A DNA stretch of 64,000 nucleotides from Brevundimonas sp. UBA6550 (GCF_002434505.1 NZ_DJKE01000001.1:124001-188000), one strand, 5' to 3'. Counted from the first letter of the stretch, positions 40,588 through 50,433 are shown. The notes: a model not told the origin generated them from the letters alone. Made by a program: numbers and translations.

Positions 40588-43500
40588 CAGATGTCCCCTC
40601 CCCGGCCGGTCGCGGGCGCAGGCGCGTTCGGATCGGTCAGGTCGCTGGTTTCGTCGTAACGCTCGATCCGATCAGGGTTCGAGGTCGGCTTGGGTCCCGG
40701 CTTGTGGCCCTGCGGCAGCTTGGACGACAGCCAGCGGCAGACCACATAGAAGACCGGGGTGAAGATCAGACCGAAGAAGGTCACCCCCAGCATCCCCGAG
40801 AAGACGGAGGTGCCCAGGGACTGACGCATCTCCGCGCCCGGCCCCGTCGCCAGCATCAGCGGCACGACGCCGAGGATGAAGGCGAAGGAGGTCATCAGGA
40901 TCGGACGCATGCGGGTCTTGGCGGCGGCGACGGCCGCGTCGAACCGGTTCATGCCCTGCTCTTCCTCGGCCTGTTTGGCGAACTCCACGATCAGGATGGC
41001 GTTCTTGGCCGCCAGGGCGATCAGCACCACCAGCCCGATCTGGACCAGGATGTTGTTGTCCAGGCCGCGCAGGTTCACCCCGACGATGGCGGCGAGCAGA
41101 CACATGGGCACAATCAGGATGACCGCCAGCGGAAGCGTGAACGCCTCATACTGCGCCGCCAGCACCAGGAAGACGAACACCACCGCCATCAGGAAGATGA
41201 CCGTCGCGCCCGAACCGGCCGCCTTCTGCTGATAGGCCAGACCCGTCCATTCGTAGGAGAAGCCCTGCGGCAGGGTCTGTGCGGCCATACGCTCCATGAC
41301 CTGCAGCGCCTCGCCCGACGACACGCCCGCCGCGGCGTTGCCCTGAAGTTCGGCGGCCGGGAACAGGTTGTAGCGCACGATCCGGGAGGGACCGGAATCG
41401 TTCGTCAGATTGGCCACCGAACCGATCGGCACCATGGCCCCCGACGACGACTTGGTCTTCAGATTGGCGATGTCGGCGATGTCGTCGCGCGACTGCGGCT
41501 CCGCCTGCGCCGTCACCCGGAAGGTGCGGCCCAGCATGTTGAAGTCGTTGACGTAGGACGAGCCGAGATAGACCCCCAGCGTGTCGAACACGGCGCTGGG
41601 CTGGACCCCCATCATCAGCGCCTTGTCGCGGTCGACATCGGCGGTGATGCGCGGCGAGGCGGTGTTGTAGGTCGAGAAGACCTGGTTCACCTCGGTCGGC
41701 GCCTGGGCGGCCGCGCCCATCATGGCGAAGGTCGCGCCTTCCAGCGGACGATAGCCGGCGCCTTCGCGATCCTGGATCATCATCGAGAAGCCGTTGCCGG
41801 TGCCCAGACCCTGAACCGCCGGGGGGGCGATGACGAAGATCTGCGCGTCCTCGATCTGACCCGTGGCCTGGGTGATGGCCCCGGCCAGGGCGGTCGCGGC
41901 CTCCTGCTTCGAGCGCTCCTCGAACGGGTTCAGGCGCACGAAGATGGTGGCGGCGTTGGAGCCGAACGAGAAGCTGGAGCCGTCAAGGCCGGCGAAGGCG
42001 ATGGCGCCGTTCACGCCGTCGGTCTTGCGGATGATGTCGGTGGCGCGCGTCATCACCGCCTCCGTCCGATCAAGCGAGGCGCCGGCGGGCAGCTGGATCA
42101 CGCCGATCAGGAAGCCCTGATCCTGTTCGGGGATGAAGCCCGAGGGGGTGTCGATCAGGCGCCAGGCGGTCAGGCCCAGCAGGCCGGCGTAGACGATCAG
42201 CACCAGACCGACCGTACGCACCAGACGCGCGGTCAGACGACCGTAGCGATCCGATAGCCAGTCGAAGCCCTCGTTGAACTTCCGCCCGGCCCAGCCGCCG
42301 TAATAGACGACCGTGCCCAGGACGCCCGGCTTGCGGGCGTGTTCGTGATCCTTCTTGTGCGGCTTCAGCAGCAGGGCGGCCATGGCCGGCGACAGCGTCA
42401 GCGACACGAACAGGGAGATGACCGAGGCCGAGGCGATCACCACCGCGAACTGGCGGTAGAAGATGCCGGGGATGCCGGGCACGAACATGGTCGGGATGAA
42501 GACCGAGATCAGCACCAGACCGATGGCGATCAGGGCGCCGGACACCTCCTGCATCGAGCGATAGGCGGCCTCCTTGGGACTGAGGCCCTCGCTGATGGCC
42601 CGCTCCACGTTCTCGACCACGACGATGGCGTCATCGACGACGATGCCGACCGCGAGGACCAGGGCGAACAGGGACAGGGAGTTGATCGAATAGCCCAGCG
42701 CCAGCTGCACCGCGAAGGTGCCGACCAGGGCGACGGGAATGGCGATGATGGGAATGATGGCCGCACGCCAGGTCTGCAGGAAGACCATAATGACGATGAC
42801 GACCAGGATGACGGCCTCGACCAGGGTGTGCTGAACCGACTCCACCGAGGCGGCGACGAATTCGGTCGGGTTGTAGGGCACCGAGACGTTCATGCCGGCC
42901 GGCAGGTCGGCCTTGATGGCGTCGACCTCTTTCAAGACGCGGTCGGCGGTGCCCAGGGCGTTGGCGCCCGGCTGCTGCACGATGGCGACGCCGACGCCGC
43001 GCTGGCCGTCGAAGAAGCCGCGAATGCCATAGTCCTGGGCGCCCAGTTCGATCCGCGCCACGTCGCGCAGATAGGTGACGCGCCCCTGGGCGTCCGTCTT
43101 CAGGATGACCTTGGAGAACTCATCCGGGTCGCTGAGGCGGCCCTGAACCTGGACCGGCAGCTGGAACGAGGCGGCGCTGTTGGCGAACGGCGGCTGGCCG
43201 ATGGAGCCGGCGGCGGCCTGGACGTTCTGGGCGCGCAGGGCGGCGACGATCTCGGGACCTGTCAGACCGCGCTCGGCCGCCTTGGCCGGGTCGATCCAGA
43301 CGCGCATCGAATAGTTGCCGCCGCCGAACACCTGGACCGCGCCCACGCCCTCGATCCGCAGCAGGCGGTCCCGCAGCGTGGAGTTGGCGTAGTTGCCGAC
43401 ATAGTCGTTATCCAGCGTGCCGTCCGGCGAGGTCAGGCCCAGGATCATCAAAAAGCCGCTCTCGGCCTTGTTGACCACGACACCCGTCTGGCGAACCGCC

Positions 43501-43865
43501 TCGGGCAGGCGGGGCTCGGCCAGGGCGACCCGGTTCTGGACCAGCACCTGAGCGGAATCGAGGTCCGTTCCGGGCTGGAAGGTCACGGTGATCGCCACCG
43601 CCCCGTCCGAGGTGGACGAGGAGGTGATGTAGAGCATCTTCTCGACGCCGTTCACCTCCTGCTCGATGGGGGCGGCGACGGTCTCGGCCAGGGTCTCGGC
43701 CGAGGCGCCGGGATAGGCGGCGTTGATGGTGATCGTCGGCGGGGCGATCTCGGGATACTGCGACAGCGGCAGCAGCGGATAGGCCGCGATGCCGATGATG
43801 GAGATCACCACCGCAATCACGGCCGCGAAGATCGGCCGGTCGATGAAGAAGCGGGAGATGTTCAT
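40587..43865 (-). CDS. RND multidrug efflux pump, HAE1 (AcrB/MexF-like)
   Basis: A 1092-residue inner-membrane proton/drug antiporter with 12 helices. The start MNISRFFIDRPIFAAVIAVVI is classical. The proton-relay pair Asp-Asp lies in VGIVVDDAIVVVENVERA (about 405) and the TM10 Lys in LAAKNAILIVEFAKQ (about 945). The two large periplasmic porter domains are intact. A C-terminal extension beyond about 1060 is Pro/Asp-rich and likely cytoplasmic. It lies 3 bases downstream of the adaptor gene. Confidence 0.96.
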   Translation of the reverse strand: MNISRFFIDRPIFAAVIAVVISIIGIAAYPLLPLSQYPEIAPPTITINAAYPGASAETLAETVAAPIEQEVNGVEKMLYITSSSTSDGAVAITVTFQPGTDLDSAQVLVQNRVALAEPRLPEAVRQTGVVVNKAESGFLMILGLTSPDGTLDNDYVGNYANSTLRDRLLRIEGVGAVQVFGGGNYSMRVWIDPAKAAERGLTGPEIVAALRAQNVQAAAGSIGQPPFANSAASFQLPVQVQGRLSDPDEFSKVILKTDAQGRVTYLRDVARIELGAQDYGIRGFFDGQRGVGVAIVQQPGANALGTADRVLKEVDAIKADLPAGMNVSVPYNPTEFVAASVESVQHTLVEAVILVVIVIMVFLQTWRAAIIPIIAIPVALVGTFAVQLALGYSINSLSLFALVLAVGIVVDDAIVVVENVERAISEGLSPKEAAYRSMQEVSGALIAIGLVLISVFIPTMFVPGIPGIFYRQFAVVIASASVISLFVSLTLSPAMAALLLKPHKKDHEHARKPGVLGTVVYYGGWAGRKFNEGFDWLSDRYGRLTARLVRTVGLVLIVYAGLLGLTAWRLIDTPSGFIPEQDQGFLIGVIQLPAGASLDRTEAVMTRATDIIRKTDGVNGAIAFAGLDGSSFSFGSNAATIFVRLNPFEERSKQEAATALAGAITQATGQIEDAQIFVIAPPAVQGLGTGNGFSMMIQDREGAGYRPLEGATFAMMGAAAQAPTEVNQVFSTYNTASPRITADVDRDKALMMGVQPSAVFDTLGVYLGSSYVNDFNMLGRTFRVTAQAEPQSRDDIADIANLKTKSSSGAMVPIGSVANLTNDSGPSRIVRYNLFPAAELQGNAAAGVSSGEALQVMERMAAQTLPQGFSYEWTGLAYQQKAAGSGATVIFLMAVVFVFLVLAAQYEAFTLPLAVILIVPMCLLAAIVGVNLRGLDNNILVQIGLVVLIALAAKNAILIVEFAKQAEEEQGMNRFDAAVAAAKTRMRPILMTSFAFILGVVPLMLATGPGAEMRQSLGTSVFSGMLGVTFFGLIFTPVFYVVCRWLSSKLPQGHKPGPKPTSNPDRIERYDETSDLTDPNAPAPATGRGGDI

Positions 43866-43868
43866 GGC

Positions 43869-45071
43869 TTAGCCAGCGGGAATGGAGTTGGCGAACGAGG
43901 CGCTGGACGCCGGGGCCGCCTGGGTGACCGGCGCCTGGGAGGCGTCGGCGGCGACGGGTTCGATCTTGCCGTTCTTGGGCGTGACCTTGGAACCCGGCTG
44001 GGCGGCGCGCTGCAGGCCGGCGATGATGACGCGATCGGTCGGGGCCAGGCCCGAACGAACGACGCGCAGACCCTGGACGATGGGGCCCAGCTGGACCGCC
44101 TTGTTCGTCACGGTGCCGTCGGCGTTGACGACGGCGACGGTGCGGCGGGCCTGATCGGTGCCGATGGCCGAATCCGGCACCAGCAGGGCGTTGTAGGCGC
44201 CGGCGCCGGCGACCTGGGCGCTGCCGAACATGCCGGGGCGCAGGAAGCCGTCGGCGTTGGGCAGGATGGCGCGCAGGCGGATCACGCCCGAGGCGGTGTC
44301 CACGGCGTTGTCCGAGAAGTCCAGGCGGCCGGTGTGCTTGTAGGTGCTTTCGTCCTGCAGGCGGACGTTGACGGTCGCGCCCTGGTTGGCGCCGCCCTCG
44401 CGCAGGTATTTCAGCAGCACCGCTTCCGAACCGTCGAAGACGAAGTGGATCGGCCCGCCCGAGATGATGGTGGTCAGGACGTCGCCGGCCGACGATCCGC
44501 CGGCGATGACATTGCCCGGATCGACGCGACGGTCGGACACGCGGCCCGAGGTCGGCGCCGTGACGCGGGTGTAGTCCAGGTTCAGCCGCGCATTGCGGAC
44601 CGCGGCGTTGGCGGCCGCCAGATTGGCCTGGGCCGCATCCACGGCGGCCTTGTTGGAATCATACTCGGCCTTGGACACCGCCTGGGACGCCAGCAGCGTC
44701 TCGCTGCGGGCCAGGTTGGCGCGAGCCAGGGTCAGTTGCGACTGCATCTGCGCGACCTGGGCCTGGGCCTGGGCCAGGGCGGCCTGGGCCGGACGCGGAT
44801 CCAGGGTGAACAGCAGCTGGCCGCGCTGAACCATCTGTCCGTCGCGGAAGTGGACCGCTTGGATATAGCCGCCGACGCGGGCGCGCACGTCCACCGTCTC
44901 GACCGCCTCGAACCGGCCCGTGAACTCGTCCCAGTCGCGCACCTGCTGCTGCAGGGGCGTCGCCACCGTCACCGGGGGCGCGCCTTGCGCCGGAGCCTCC
45001 GCCTTTGGGGAACAACCATAAAGCGCACCCGTCGCCATGACGGATACAGCCGCAATCTTCAGCCCGCGCAT
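43869..45071 (-). CDS. RND efflux periplasmic adaptor (AcrA/MexE-like lipoprotein)
   Basis: A 400-residue membrane fusion protein. Signal peptide with lipobox (ALYGC, Cys20) anchors it to the inner membrane. Half-motifs FEAVETVDVRARVGGYIQAVHFRDGQMVQRGQLLF and LDYTRVTAPTSGRVSDRRVDPGNVIAGG flank a coiled coil (about 90-150). Beta-barrel and membrane-proximal domains follow (IRLRAILPNADGFLRPGMFG). It is the first gene of the operon, divergent from a TetR gene with a doubled operator between them. Confidence 0.95.
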   Translation of the reverse strand: MRGLKIAAVSVMATGALYGCSPKAEAPAQGAPPVTVATPLQQQVRDWDEFTGRFEAVETVDVRARVGGYIQAVHFRDGQMVQRGQLLFTLDPRPAQAALAQAQAQVAQMQSQLTLARANLARSETLLASQAVSKAEYDSNKAAVDAAQANLAAANAAVRNARLNLDYTRVTAPTSGRVSDRRVDPGNVIAGGSSAGDVLTTIISGGPIHFVFDGSEAVLLKYLREGGANQGATVNVRLQDESTYKHTGRLDFSDNAVDTASGVIRLRAILPNADGFLRPGMFGSAQVAGAGAYNALLVPDSAIGTDQARRTVAVVNADGTVTNKAVQLGPIVQGLRVVRSGLAPTDRVIIAGLQRAAQPGSKVTPKNGKIEPVAADASQAPVTQAAPASSASFANSIPAG

Positions 45072-45136
45072 CTGCGCAATCTCCCTGTCGGAGGTAAATC
45101 CCAGTCAAGCGGACATCGGCCAATGGGGAGTCGGCC

Positions 45137-45196
45137 TTGTCAACGCATGGTGACTTAATGGTCGGGGCCGTGGCGCTTGTCAACACGCGTTGACAA
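45137..45196. promoter_or_regulatory. Tandem TetR operators in the RND/tetR divergent promoter
   Basis: 45177-45196 is TTGTCAAC-ACGC-GTTGACAA with perfect 8-base arms. 45137-45156 is a weaker copy starting TTGTCAACGCAT and ending GGTGACTT. The copies are 40 bases apart, about four helical turns. They lie between the adaptor gene (leftward) and the TetR gene (rightward), so one regulator could control both. Confidence 0.7.
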
Positions 45197-45202
45197 AGCC
45201 AT

Positions 45203-45811
45203 ATGGGAGCTACGGTTATTGTTCTGTGGAGTGTCACACCCTTGTTATGTCCCGGCCCACGCCCGAGAAACGCCGCCGCGACGCGCACGGCCATTCTCGA
45301 TGCTGCACGCGAACGGTTCGCGGCCGAGAGCTATGACGACGTCGGGATGCGCGACATCGCCCGCGACGTGGGCGTCGATGCGGCCCTGATCAGCCGATAT
45401 TTCGGCTCCAAGGACGACCTGTTCCTGGCCGCGCTGGACAGCTGCGGCGACGGCAGCACGCTGATGTCCGGCGAAAAGTCCGAGTTCGGCGCGCGCGTGG
45501 CCAATGAGATCGTGTTCGAGCCCAAGACCGCCGAAAAGCTGAAGGGCATGTCGATCATGCTGCGCTCCATCGGCTCGAACAAGGCGGCGGAGATGGTGCA
45601 GACGACCTGCACCTCGCGCTTCTTCGGCCCGCTGGAGGAATGGCTGAGCGGACCGAACGCCACGGTGCGCGCGCGTCTGCTGGCCGGCTTCATCATAGGC
45701 ATGTCCGTCAGCCGCGAGCTGGGCGGCGGCAGCTTCAACATCGAACCGGCCCAGTGCGAAGAGATGCGCGACCGGCTGGCCCCCATCCTTCAGGCGCTGA
45801 TCGACGGCTGA
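45203..45811 (+). CDS. TetR/AcrR family regulator of the RND efflux operon
   Basis: A TetR family repressor with HTH at about residues 25-75 (RTAILDAARERFAAESYDDVGMRDIARDVGVDAALISRYFGSKDDLFL). The C-terminal part matches the TetR_C17-like group often next to RND pumps. The start is uncertain: ATG 45203 gives 202 residues with an odd hydrophobic leader and no ribosome binding site. TTG 45242, with GGAG 11 bases upstream, gives a more normal 189-residue protein. Confidence 0.9.
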   Translation: MGATVIVLWSVTPLLCPGPRPRNAAATRTAILDAARERFAAESYDDVGMRDIARDVGVDAALISRYFGSKDDLFLAALDSCGDGSTLMSGEKSEFGARVANEIVFEPKTAEKLKGMSIMLRSIGSNKAAEMVQTTCTSRFFGPLEEWLSGPNATVRARLLAGFIIGMSVSRELGGGSFNIEPAQCEEMRDRLAPILQALIDG

Positions 45812-45830
45812 TCGCGCGACGGAGAATTGA

Positions 45831-45862
45831 AAAAGGGCGCGGAGGTCTCCCTCCGCGCCCTT
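45831..45862. terminator. Bidirectional Rho-independent terminator
   Basis: AAGGGCGCGGAGG-TCTC-CCTCCGCGCCCTT, perfect 13-base arms with flanking A-run and T-containing end, between the convergent TetR and sugar-transporter genes. Confidence 0.9.
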
Positions 45863-45885
45863 CGTCTTGTCCGGCGACGTATCGC

Positions 45886-47160
45886 TTAGTGCGAAGCGGT
45901 CGTCGTCACCTCGGTCAGGGCCTTGGTGCGGATGCAGGCGATGGCGAAGACGGTCAGGCCGACATAGCCCAGCATCGGCACGATGAAGGCCGGCTGCAGA
46001 TCGCCCGCCGCGTCGGCGATGTGCGCCGCGACCTGCGGCAGCAGGGCGCCGCCGATGATGCCGAACACCAGCAGGCCCGACGTCGCCGAGGTCGGGGCGG
46101 TCGACCGCTCCAGCGTCAGGGTGAAGATGGTCGGGAACATGATGGAGTTGAACAGGCCGATGGACAGGACGGCATAGGCCGCCGTCGGTCCGCCCAGCTG
46201 GCTGACGGTCAGGCACAGGGTGGCGGCCGCGACCGTGCAGAAGGCCAGGACGATGCCGGGGCGCACCTTGGTCAGGACGGCCGAGCCGATGAAGCGGCCG
46301 ACCATGGCCCCGCCCCAGTACAGGGCGACCATCTTGCCCGCCGTCTCGATGGGGGCGTTCAGGATTTCCGGGCTTTCCAGGAAGTTGGTCAGCATCCCGC
46401 CGATGGCCACCTCCGACCCGACGTAGAGGAAGATGGCCAGGGCGCCGAAGATCGCCCAGGGCGAGGACAGGGCCTTCAGCGGCGACACGGCCTCGGTCGT
46501 CGCAGGCGCGGCGGCGTTGATCTTCTTGCGCGCCGTGAAGATGAAGACGGCGACCAGGGCGAAGAAGGAGCCCATGCCCAGGAAGGCCATGTCGATGCTG
46601 CGCAGCGACTGGGTGCGGGTGGCGGCGGTCACGACCGCGCCGGCGGCGAAGACGCCGCCCGTCAGCAGGACGTGCGAACCCAGCCACGGCCCGATCGTCG
46701 TTCCCAGAGAGTTGAAGGCCTGCGACAGGTTCAGGCGGCTGGAGGCGCCCTTGGGGCTGCCCAGTTCGGCGACCAGCGGATTGGCGGCGACCTGCAACAG
46801 GGTGACGCCCGACGCGATGACGAACAGGGCGATCAGCACGCCCGGATACCAGTCGGCGGCCGTCGCGGCCGGCACGATCAGACAGCCGGCGACCATCACG
46901 ATCAGGGCGCCGATGATCGAGCGGCTGTAGCCCAGCTTGCTGAGCACCGATGCGGCCGGCAGCGACATCAGCCCATAGGCGATGAACCAGGCGAAGGTGG
47001 TCAGGAAGGCTTCGGCGTTGTTCAGGTCGAACACCCGCTTCACCGCCGCGATCAGCGGATCGATCAGCGAGGTGGCGAAGCCCCAGGCGAAGAACAGGGT
47101 GGTGACATAGGCGAAGGCCAGGCCTGCGCCCTGGCGTTTTCCAGCGTCCGTCGTGGTCAT
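45886..47160 (-). CDS. Sugar MFS transporter, FucP/GluP (glucose/galactose) family
   Basis: A 424-residue MFS importer with 12 helices. The family motifs FFAWGFATSLIDPLIAAVKRVFDLNNAEAF, ASGVTLLQVAANPLV, LNLSQAFNSLGTTIGPWLG and IGLFNSIMFPTIFTL are the signature of FucP/GluP/NagP proton-linked sugar symporters. It most probably brings in glucose released by the neighbouring alpha-glucan enzymes, which is inference from context. ATG 47160 is chosen by alignment to family starts. It lies downstream of the TonB receptor on the same strand but is separated by a terminator. Confidence 0.9.
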   Translation of the reverse strand: MTTTDAGKRQGAGLAFAYVTTLFFAWGFATSLIDPLIAAVKRVFDLNNAEAFLTTFAWFIAYGLMSLPAASVLSKLGYSRSIIGALIVMVAGCLIVPAATAADWYPGVLIALFVIASGVTLLQVAANPLVAELGSPKGASSRLNLSQAFNSLGTTIGPWLGSHVLLTGGVFAAGAVVTAATRTQSLRSIDMAFLGMGSFFALVAVFIFTARKKINAAAPATTEAVSPLKALSSPWAIFGALAIFLYVGSEVAIGGMLTNFLESPEILNAPIETAGKMVALYWGGAMVGRFIGSAVLTKVRPGIVLAFCTVAAATLCLTVSQLGGPTAAYAVLSIGLFNSIMFPTIFTLTLERSTAPTSATSGLLVFGIIGGALLPQVAAHIADAAGDLQPAFIVPMLGYVGLTVFAIACIRTKALTEVTTTASH

Positions 47161-47294
47161 GAAAGTCAGGTCCCCCAGTGGCGTCATCGGCCGCGCTGTG
47201 CCGCGCGGTTCTTCAGACCGACGTGGTTCCGACATCGCGGGCCGTGCGTCCAGCCGAAAAGCGCGTCCTGTAACCAAACTTTTGCCGTCGGACG

Positions 47295-47326
47295 AAAAAG
47301 GGCCGCCCCATGATCGGGGCGGCCCA
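47295..47326 (-). terminator. Rho-independent terminator after the TonB receptor gene
   Basis: GGGCCGCCCC and GGGGCGGCCC, perfect ten-base arms around six bases, with AAAAA on the plus-strand left side giving a T-run for leftward transcription. It lies 24 bases after the receptor's stop. Confidence 0.88.
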
Positions 47327-47349
47327 AGTCTGCTCGGAGAGAAGGAAGA

Positions 47350-50190
47350 TCAGAACTTGTAGTTCAGACCGACCGCAAAGGTGCGGCCATAGTGCTGGTA
47401 GTCGATGGTCTGACGCTCATCGCCGTTCTGGAAGGTCTTGAACGGTTCGTCGGTCAGGTTGTTGACCTGGGCCAGGACCGACAGCCCCTCCAGCGCGCCG
47501 GACTGGAACTCGTAGCCGACCTGGGCGTCGACCACGGTTTCCGCCGCCACCGAACGCAGGGTGCGGCCGTTGCCGAAGCCGGCGACCTCGCCCAGGTAGT
47601 CCGAGCGATAGCGGGCCGAAATCCGCGACTGGAAGCCGTAGCGCTCATAGTACAGCGAGCCGTTGATGACGTTCTCCGACAGACCCGGCAGGGCGGTCGG
47701 CGCCTGGGTCGGATCGGGCTGGACCTCGCTGTCCGTCGTCGAGGCGCTGAACTGGGCGCCGAAGCCTTCCAGCGCGGGATGGAAGATGTCGAACGGCGCC
47801 GAGATCGACAGCTCCAGACCCTTGATCCAACCGCCTTCGCCGTTGTCAGGGGCCGAGGACTTGCCGAAGTTGATGACGGGCGTCACGCCGCCGGTCGGAT
47901 AGCCGGTGAAATCGAAGATCTGGTCGTGGTTATAAACGTAGCTTTCCAGATGCTTGTAGAAGGCCGCCAGCGAGATGTAGCCCTTGCGGTTGGCGAAATA
48001 CTTCTCGAACGAGAGGTCGGCCACATCGGCGATATAGGGGGTCAGCGTCGGATTGCCGCCCGAGGCGCTCCAGGGCGAGTTCTGATCGGCCGACGCATTG
48101 CCATTGTTCTTGCCGTTGTCGAACGAATAGTTCCGCGACGCGCGCATGTCGTCCATGCGGGCGCGGGCCAGGGTGCGGGCCGCCGCGAAACGCACGAAGG
48201 TGTCGTCCGCGACCTGCAGGATGAAGTTCGAGCTGGGCAGGATTTCCAGATAGTCCTTGCCGCCCGAGACGGCGACCGTCTGGGACACGCCCGGTCCCGC
48301 CTGACGGGCCGAGAAGCCGTTAGAACTCTGGTCCGTATAGACGAACTGCATCCCCACATTGCCGGTCAGCGGCAGGCCGAACAGATTGTGATCGACGTTG
48401 GCGCGGACATAGGCGGTCGAGACCTTTTCCGTCACTTCCCAGTTGCCCGAGATGACGTCGGCGTTCGGGTTGCGGATGCGGTTCAGTGCGCCGCTGTTGA
48501 CCAGGCCCAGGGCGTCGTAGCTCAGCACCTGCGAGATGCCGAGATAGCCCAGGTCGGTCGGGTCCAGCAGGAAGGCGGTCGGCACCGTCAGATCGCCGCC
48601 GCCGGGGACGCCGAGGTAGTATTGGTCGTTGACGAAGGTCTTCTGGCGCTCGGTGTAGTTGAAGCCGAAGTCGATCGACTTGAACGGGCTCTGGTGCAGT
48701 TGGCGCGTGACCGAGAAGCGGGCGGCCTTCAGCTCGTCCTCGATGGACGGGGTGTTCAGATAACCGGCCTGGCCCTCGGGGATCACGTCGCCGCCCCAGC
48801 CCTGCGGGCTGGTGATCTTGATCAGCGTCGGATCGGCGTAGTTCAGACGGCTGGTGAAGCGGGTCACGCCGTCGCCGGTCAGCTGGAAGCCCAGGGTGTC
48901 CAGGGCGCCGTTGATGTTGCGGCCGGTGCCGGCGTTGGTTTCCAGGATGATGTCGTTACGCTCGACCTTCGAATAGCTGAGGTCCAGGTTGGCCGACCAG
49001 TCGTCGCTGATCGTGAACTCGGTGTTCCAGCCCAGGGCCGTGATGTTGCTGTCGCGCTTGTTCAGGTCGTTGCGGACGACGCCCTTGATGTTGTCCCAGG
49101 CGCCCGCGACGATAAGGCCGTTCTCGACCGTGTAGCCGGGACGCAGCGACGGCGCCGGGCGGCAGACGTTGGGCGTCGCGACATTGTTGGTGATCTGGCA
49201 ACCGCCCAGAACGACAGGATTGGTGCTGCGGTTGGGGGTTTCAGCCAGACCGCCCCAGGCCAGCGGGAATTCGATGCCGCGCAGGACCTGGGTGTTCTTG
49301 AACTCGGAATAGAAGGCGTCGATCGTGGAGTGGATACGGTCGTTCGGGCGCCATTCCAGCACGCCCATATAGCCGTCGCGCTCCAGTTCCGACGACATGA
49401 CATAGGGCTTGACCCCGCCGGTCAGCAGATTGCCGTCGGTATAGTTGGGATAGCCCCAGGCGTTGAACCGTTCGGACTGATAGGGCGAGCTCATGTGGGC
49501 GTAACCCAGGGCCACGCCCAGGGTGCCGTCCAGGAACTGATCGACGTAGGAGACGGTGTAGCGGTCGCCCTTGTCGGTGGTGCCCGAGTTCAGGGCGCCG
49601 ATGTCGTTCCATTCGTGGCGATAGTTCAGGGCGATGGCCTGGCGGCCATAGGCCAGCGGTCGCACGGTGCGCAGGTCGACGGTGCCGCCCAGGCCCTGGC
49701 CGATCAGGGCCGAATCCGGGGTCTTGTAGACGACGACGCTGGACAGCAGTTCGGCGGGGAACTGGTCGAACTCGACGCCGCGGTTGTCGCCGGTGGTGAC
49801 CAGTTCGCGACCGTTCAGCAAGGCGGTGGTGAAGTCGGGACCCAGGCCCCGGATCGAGATCGCCTGGCTGCGGCCGTCCAGACGCTGCATCGTCACGCCC
49901 GGCAGGCGCGCCAGGGATTCGGCGATGGACACGTCCGGCAGCTTGCCGATGTCCTCGGAGGAAATGACCTCGACGATCGAGGTGTTGTTGGCCTTGGCCG
50001 AGATCGACGCTTCGATCGAGCGGCGGATGCCGGTGACGACGATTTCGCCGACTTCGGTCGGTTGGTCGCCGGCCTGCGCGGTCGTCGCCGCGGCGGTTTG
50101 GGCGTGGGCCGAGCCGACCGTCATGAGGGCGGCGGCGCCGAAGGCGACACCGGACAGCAGACGCGCGCGTCGGTTGAGACGTTGGAACAT
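47350..50190 (-). CDS. TonB-dependent receptor, maltodextrin-type
   Basis: A 946-residue outer-membrane receptor. Signal peptide ends near residue 30 (VGSAHA-QT). A TonB-box-like segment EIVVTGIRRSIEASISAK and the plug domain (about 60-170, ISSEDIGKLPDVSIAESLARLPGVT, then SIRGLGPDFTTALLNGRE) follow. A 22-strand barrel then ends in the aromatic NYKF. The plug start matches the IPR010104 class of carbohydrate receptors in Caulobacter and Xanthomonas. ATG 50190 has GGAGG 6 bases upstream. It is divergent from the alpha-amylase, so maltodextrins are the probable ligand. Confidence 0.93.
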   Translation of the reverse strand: MFQRLNRRARLLSGVAFGAAALMTVGSAHAQTAAATTAQAGDQPTEVGEIVVTGIRRSIEASISAKANNTSIVEVISSEDIGKLPDVSIAESLARLPGVTMQRLDGRSQAISIRGLGPDFTTALLNGRELVTTGDNRGVEFDQFPAELLSSVVVYKTPDSALIGQGLGGTVDLRTVRPLAYGRQAIALNYRHEWNDIGALNSGTTDKGDRYTVSYVDQFLDGTLGVALGYAHMSSPYQSERFNAWGYPNYTDGNLLTGGVKPYVMSSELERDGYMGVLEWRPNDRIHSTIDAFYSEFKNTQVLRGIEFPLAWGGLAETPNRSTNPVVLGGCQITNNVATPNVCRPAPSLRPGYTVENGLIVAGAWDNIKGVVRNDLNKRDSNITALGWNTEFTISDDWSANLDLSYSKVERNDIILETNAGTGRNINGALDTLGFQLTGDGVTRFTSRLNYADPTLIKITSPQGWGGDVIPEGQAGYLNTPSIEDELKAARFSVTRQLHQSPFKSIDFGFNYTERQKTFVNDQYYLGVPGGGDLTVPTAFLLDPTDLGYLGISQVLSYDALGLVNSGALNRIRNPNADVISGNWEVTEKVSTAYVRANVDHNLFGLPLTGNVGMQFVYTDQSSNGFSARQAGPGVSQTVAVSGGKDYLEILPSSNFILQVADDTFVRFAAARTLARARMDDMRASRNYSFDNGKNNGNASADQNSPWSASGGNPTLTPYIADVADLSFEKYFANRKGYISLAAFYKHLESYVYNHDQIFDFTGYPTGGVTPVINFGKSSAPDNGEGGWIKGLELSISAPFDIFHPALEGFGAQFSASTTDSEVQPDPTQAPTALPGLSENVINGSLYYERYGFQSRISARYRSDYLGEVAGFGNGRTLRSVAAETVVDAQVGYEFQSGALEGLSVLAQVNNLTDEPFKTFQNGDERQTIDYQHYGRTFAVGLNYKF

Positions 50191-50243
50191 GATCATCCTC
50201 CCTGGGGCTGATCGCATTTCTGAACGTCGCGACCCTAAGCCGT

Positions 50244-50260
50244 CGCAAAAATATGCAAAT
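50244..50260. promoter_or_regulatory. Putative LacI-type site in the TonB receptor promoter
   Basis: CGCAAAAATATGCAAAT has two GCAAA units with a 10-base period, like the sites at 50414 and 54995. It lies about 55 bases upstream of the receptor's ATG. Additional single TTGCAA words occur at 50272, 50335 and 50375. Confidence 0.45.
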
Positions 50261-50413
50261 CTTCGCGAACCTTGCAAGCAGTTAATGTTGCCGCCGTCTT
50301 ACGGCCTTCACAAGGGCGGGATTTTTGCAACTGCGACACCTGATCGCGGCTTGAAGGCGCTCATAATGTTTGCATTGCAGCAAAAACAACCCGCGTTGAC
50401 AGGCGGAGCCATT

Positions 50414-50433
50414 GCTGCAAAATCTTGCAAACT
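50414..50433. promoter_or_regulatory. Putative LacI-type site in the alpha-amylase promoter
   Basis: GCTGCAAAATCTTGCAAACT holds TGCAAA twice at a 10-base period, 46 bases before the amylase ATG. The first half GCTGCAAAAT is identical to the start of the site at 54995. Confidence 0.5.

Noticed and set aside
42339..45158. 939-codon plus-strand frame opposite the RND pump and adaptor
   Set aside because: A shadow of the minus-strand RND genes, with repetitive Asp/Gly/His composition and no recognisable fold.
47392..50211. 939-codon plus-strand frame opposite the TonB receptor
   Set aside because: An antisense shadow; the minus strand encodes an intact receptor with signal peptide and aromatic C-terminus.
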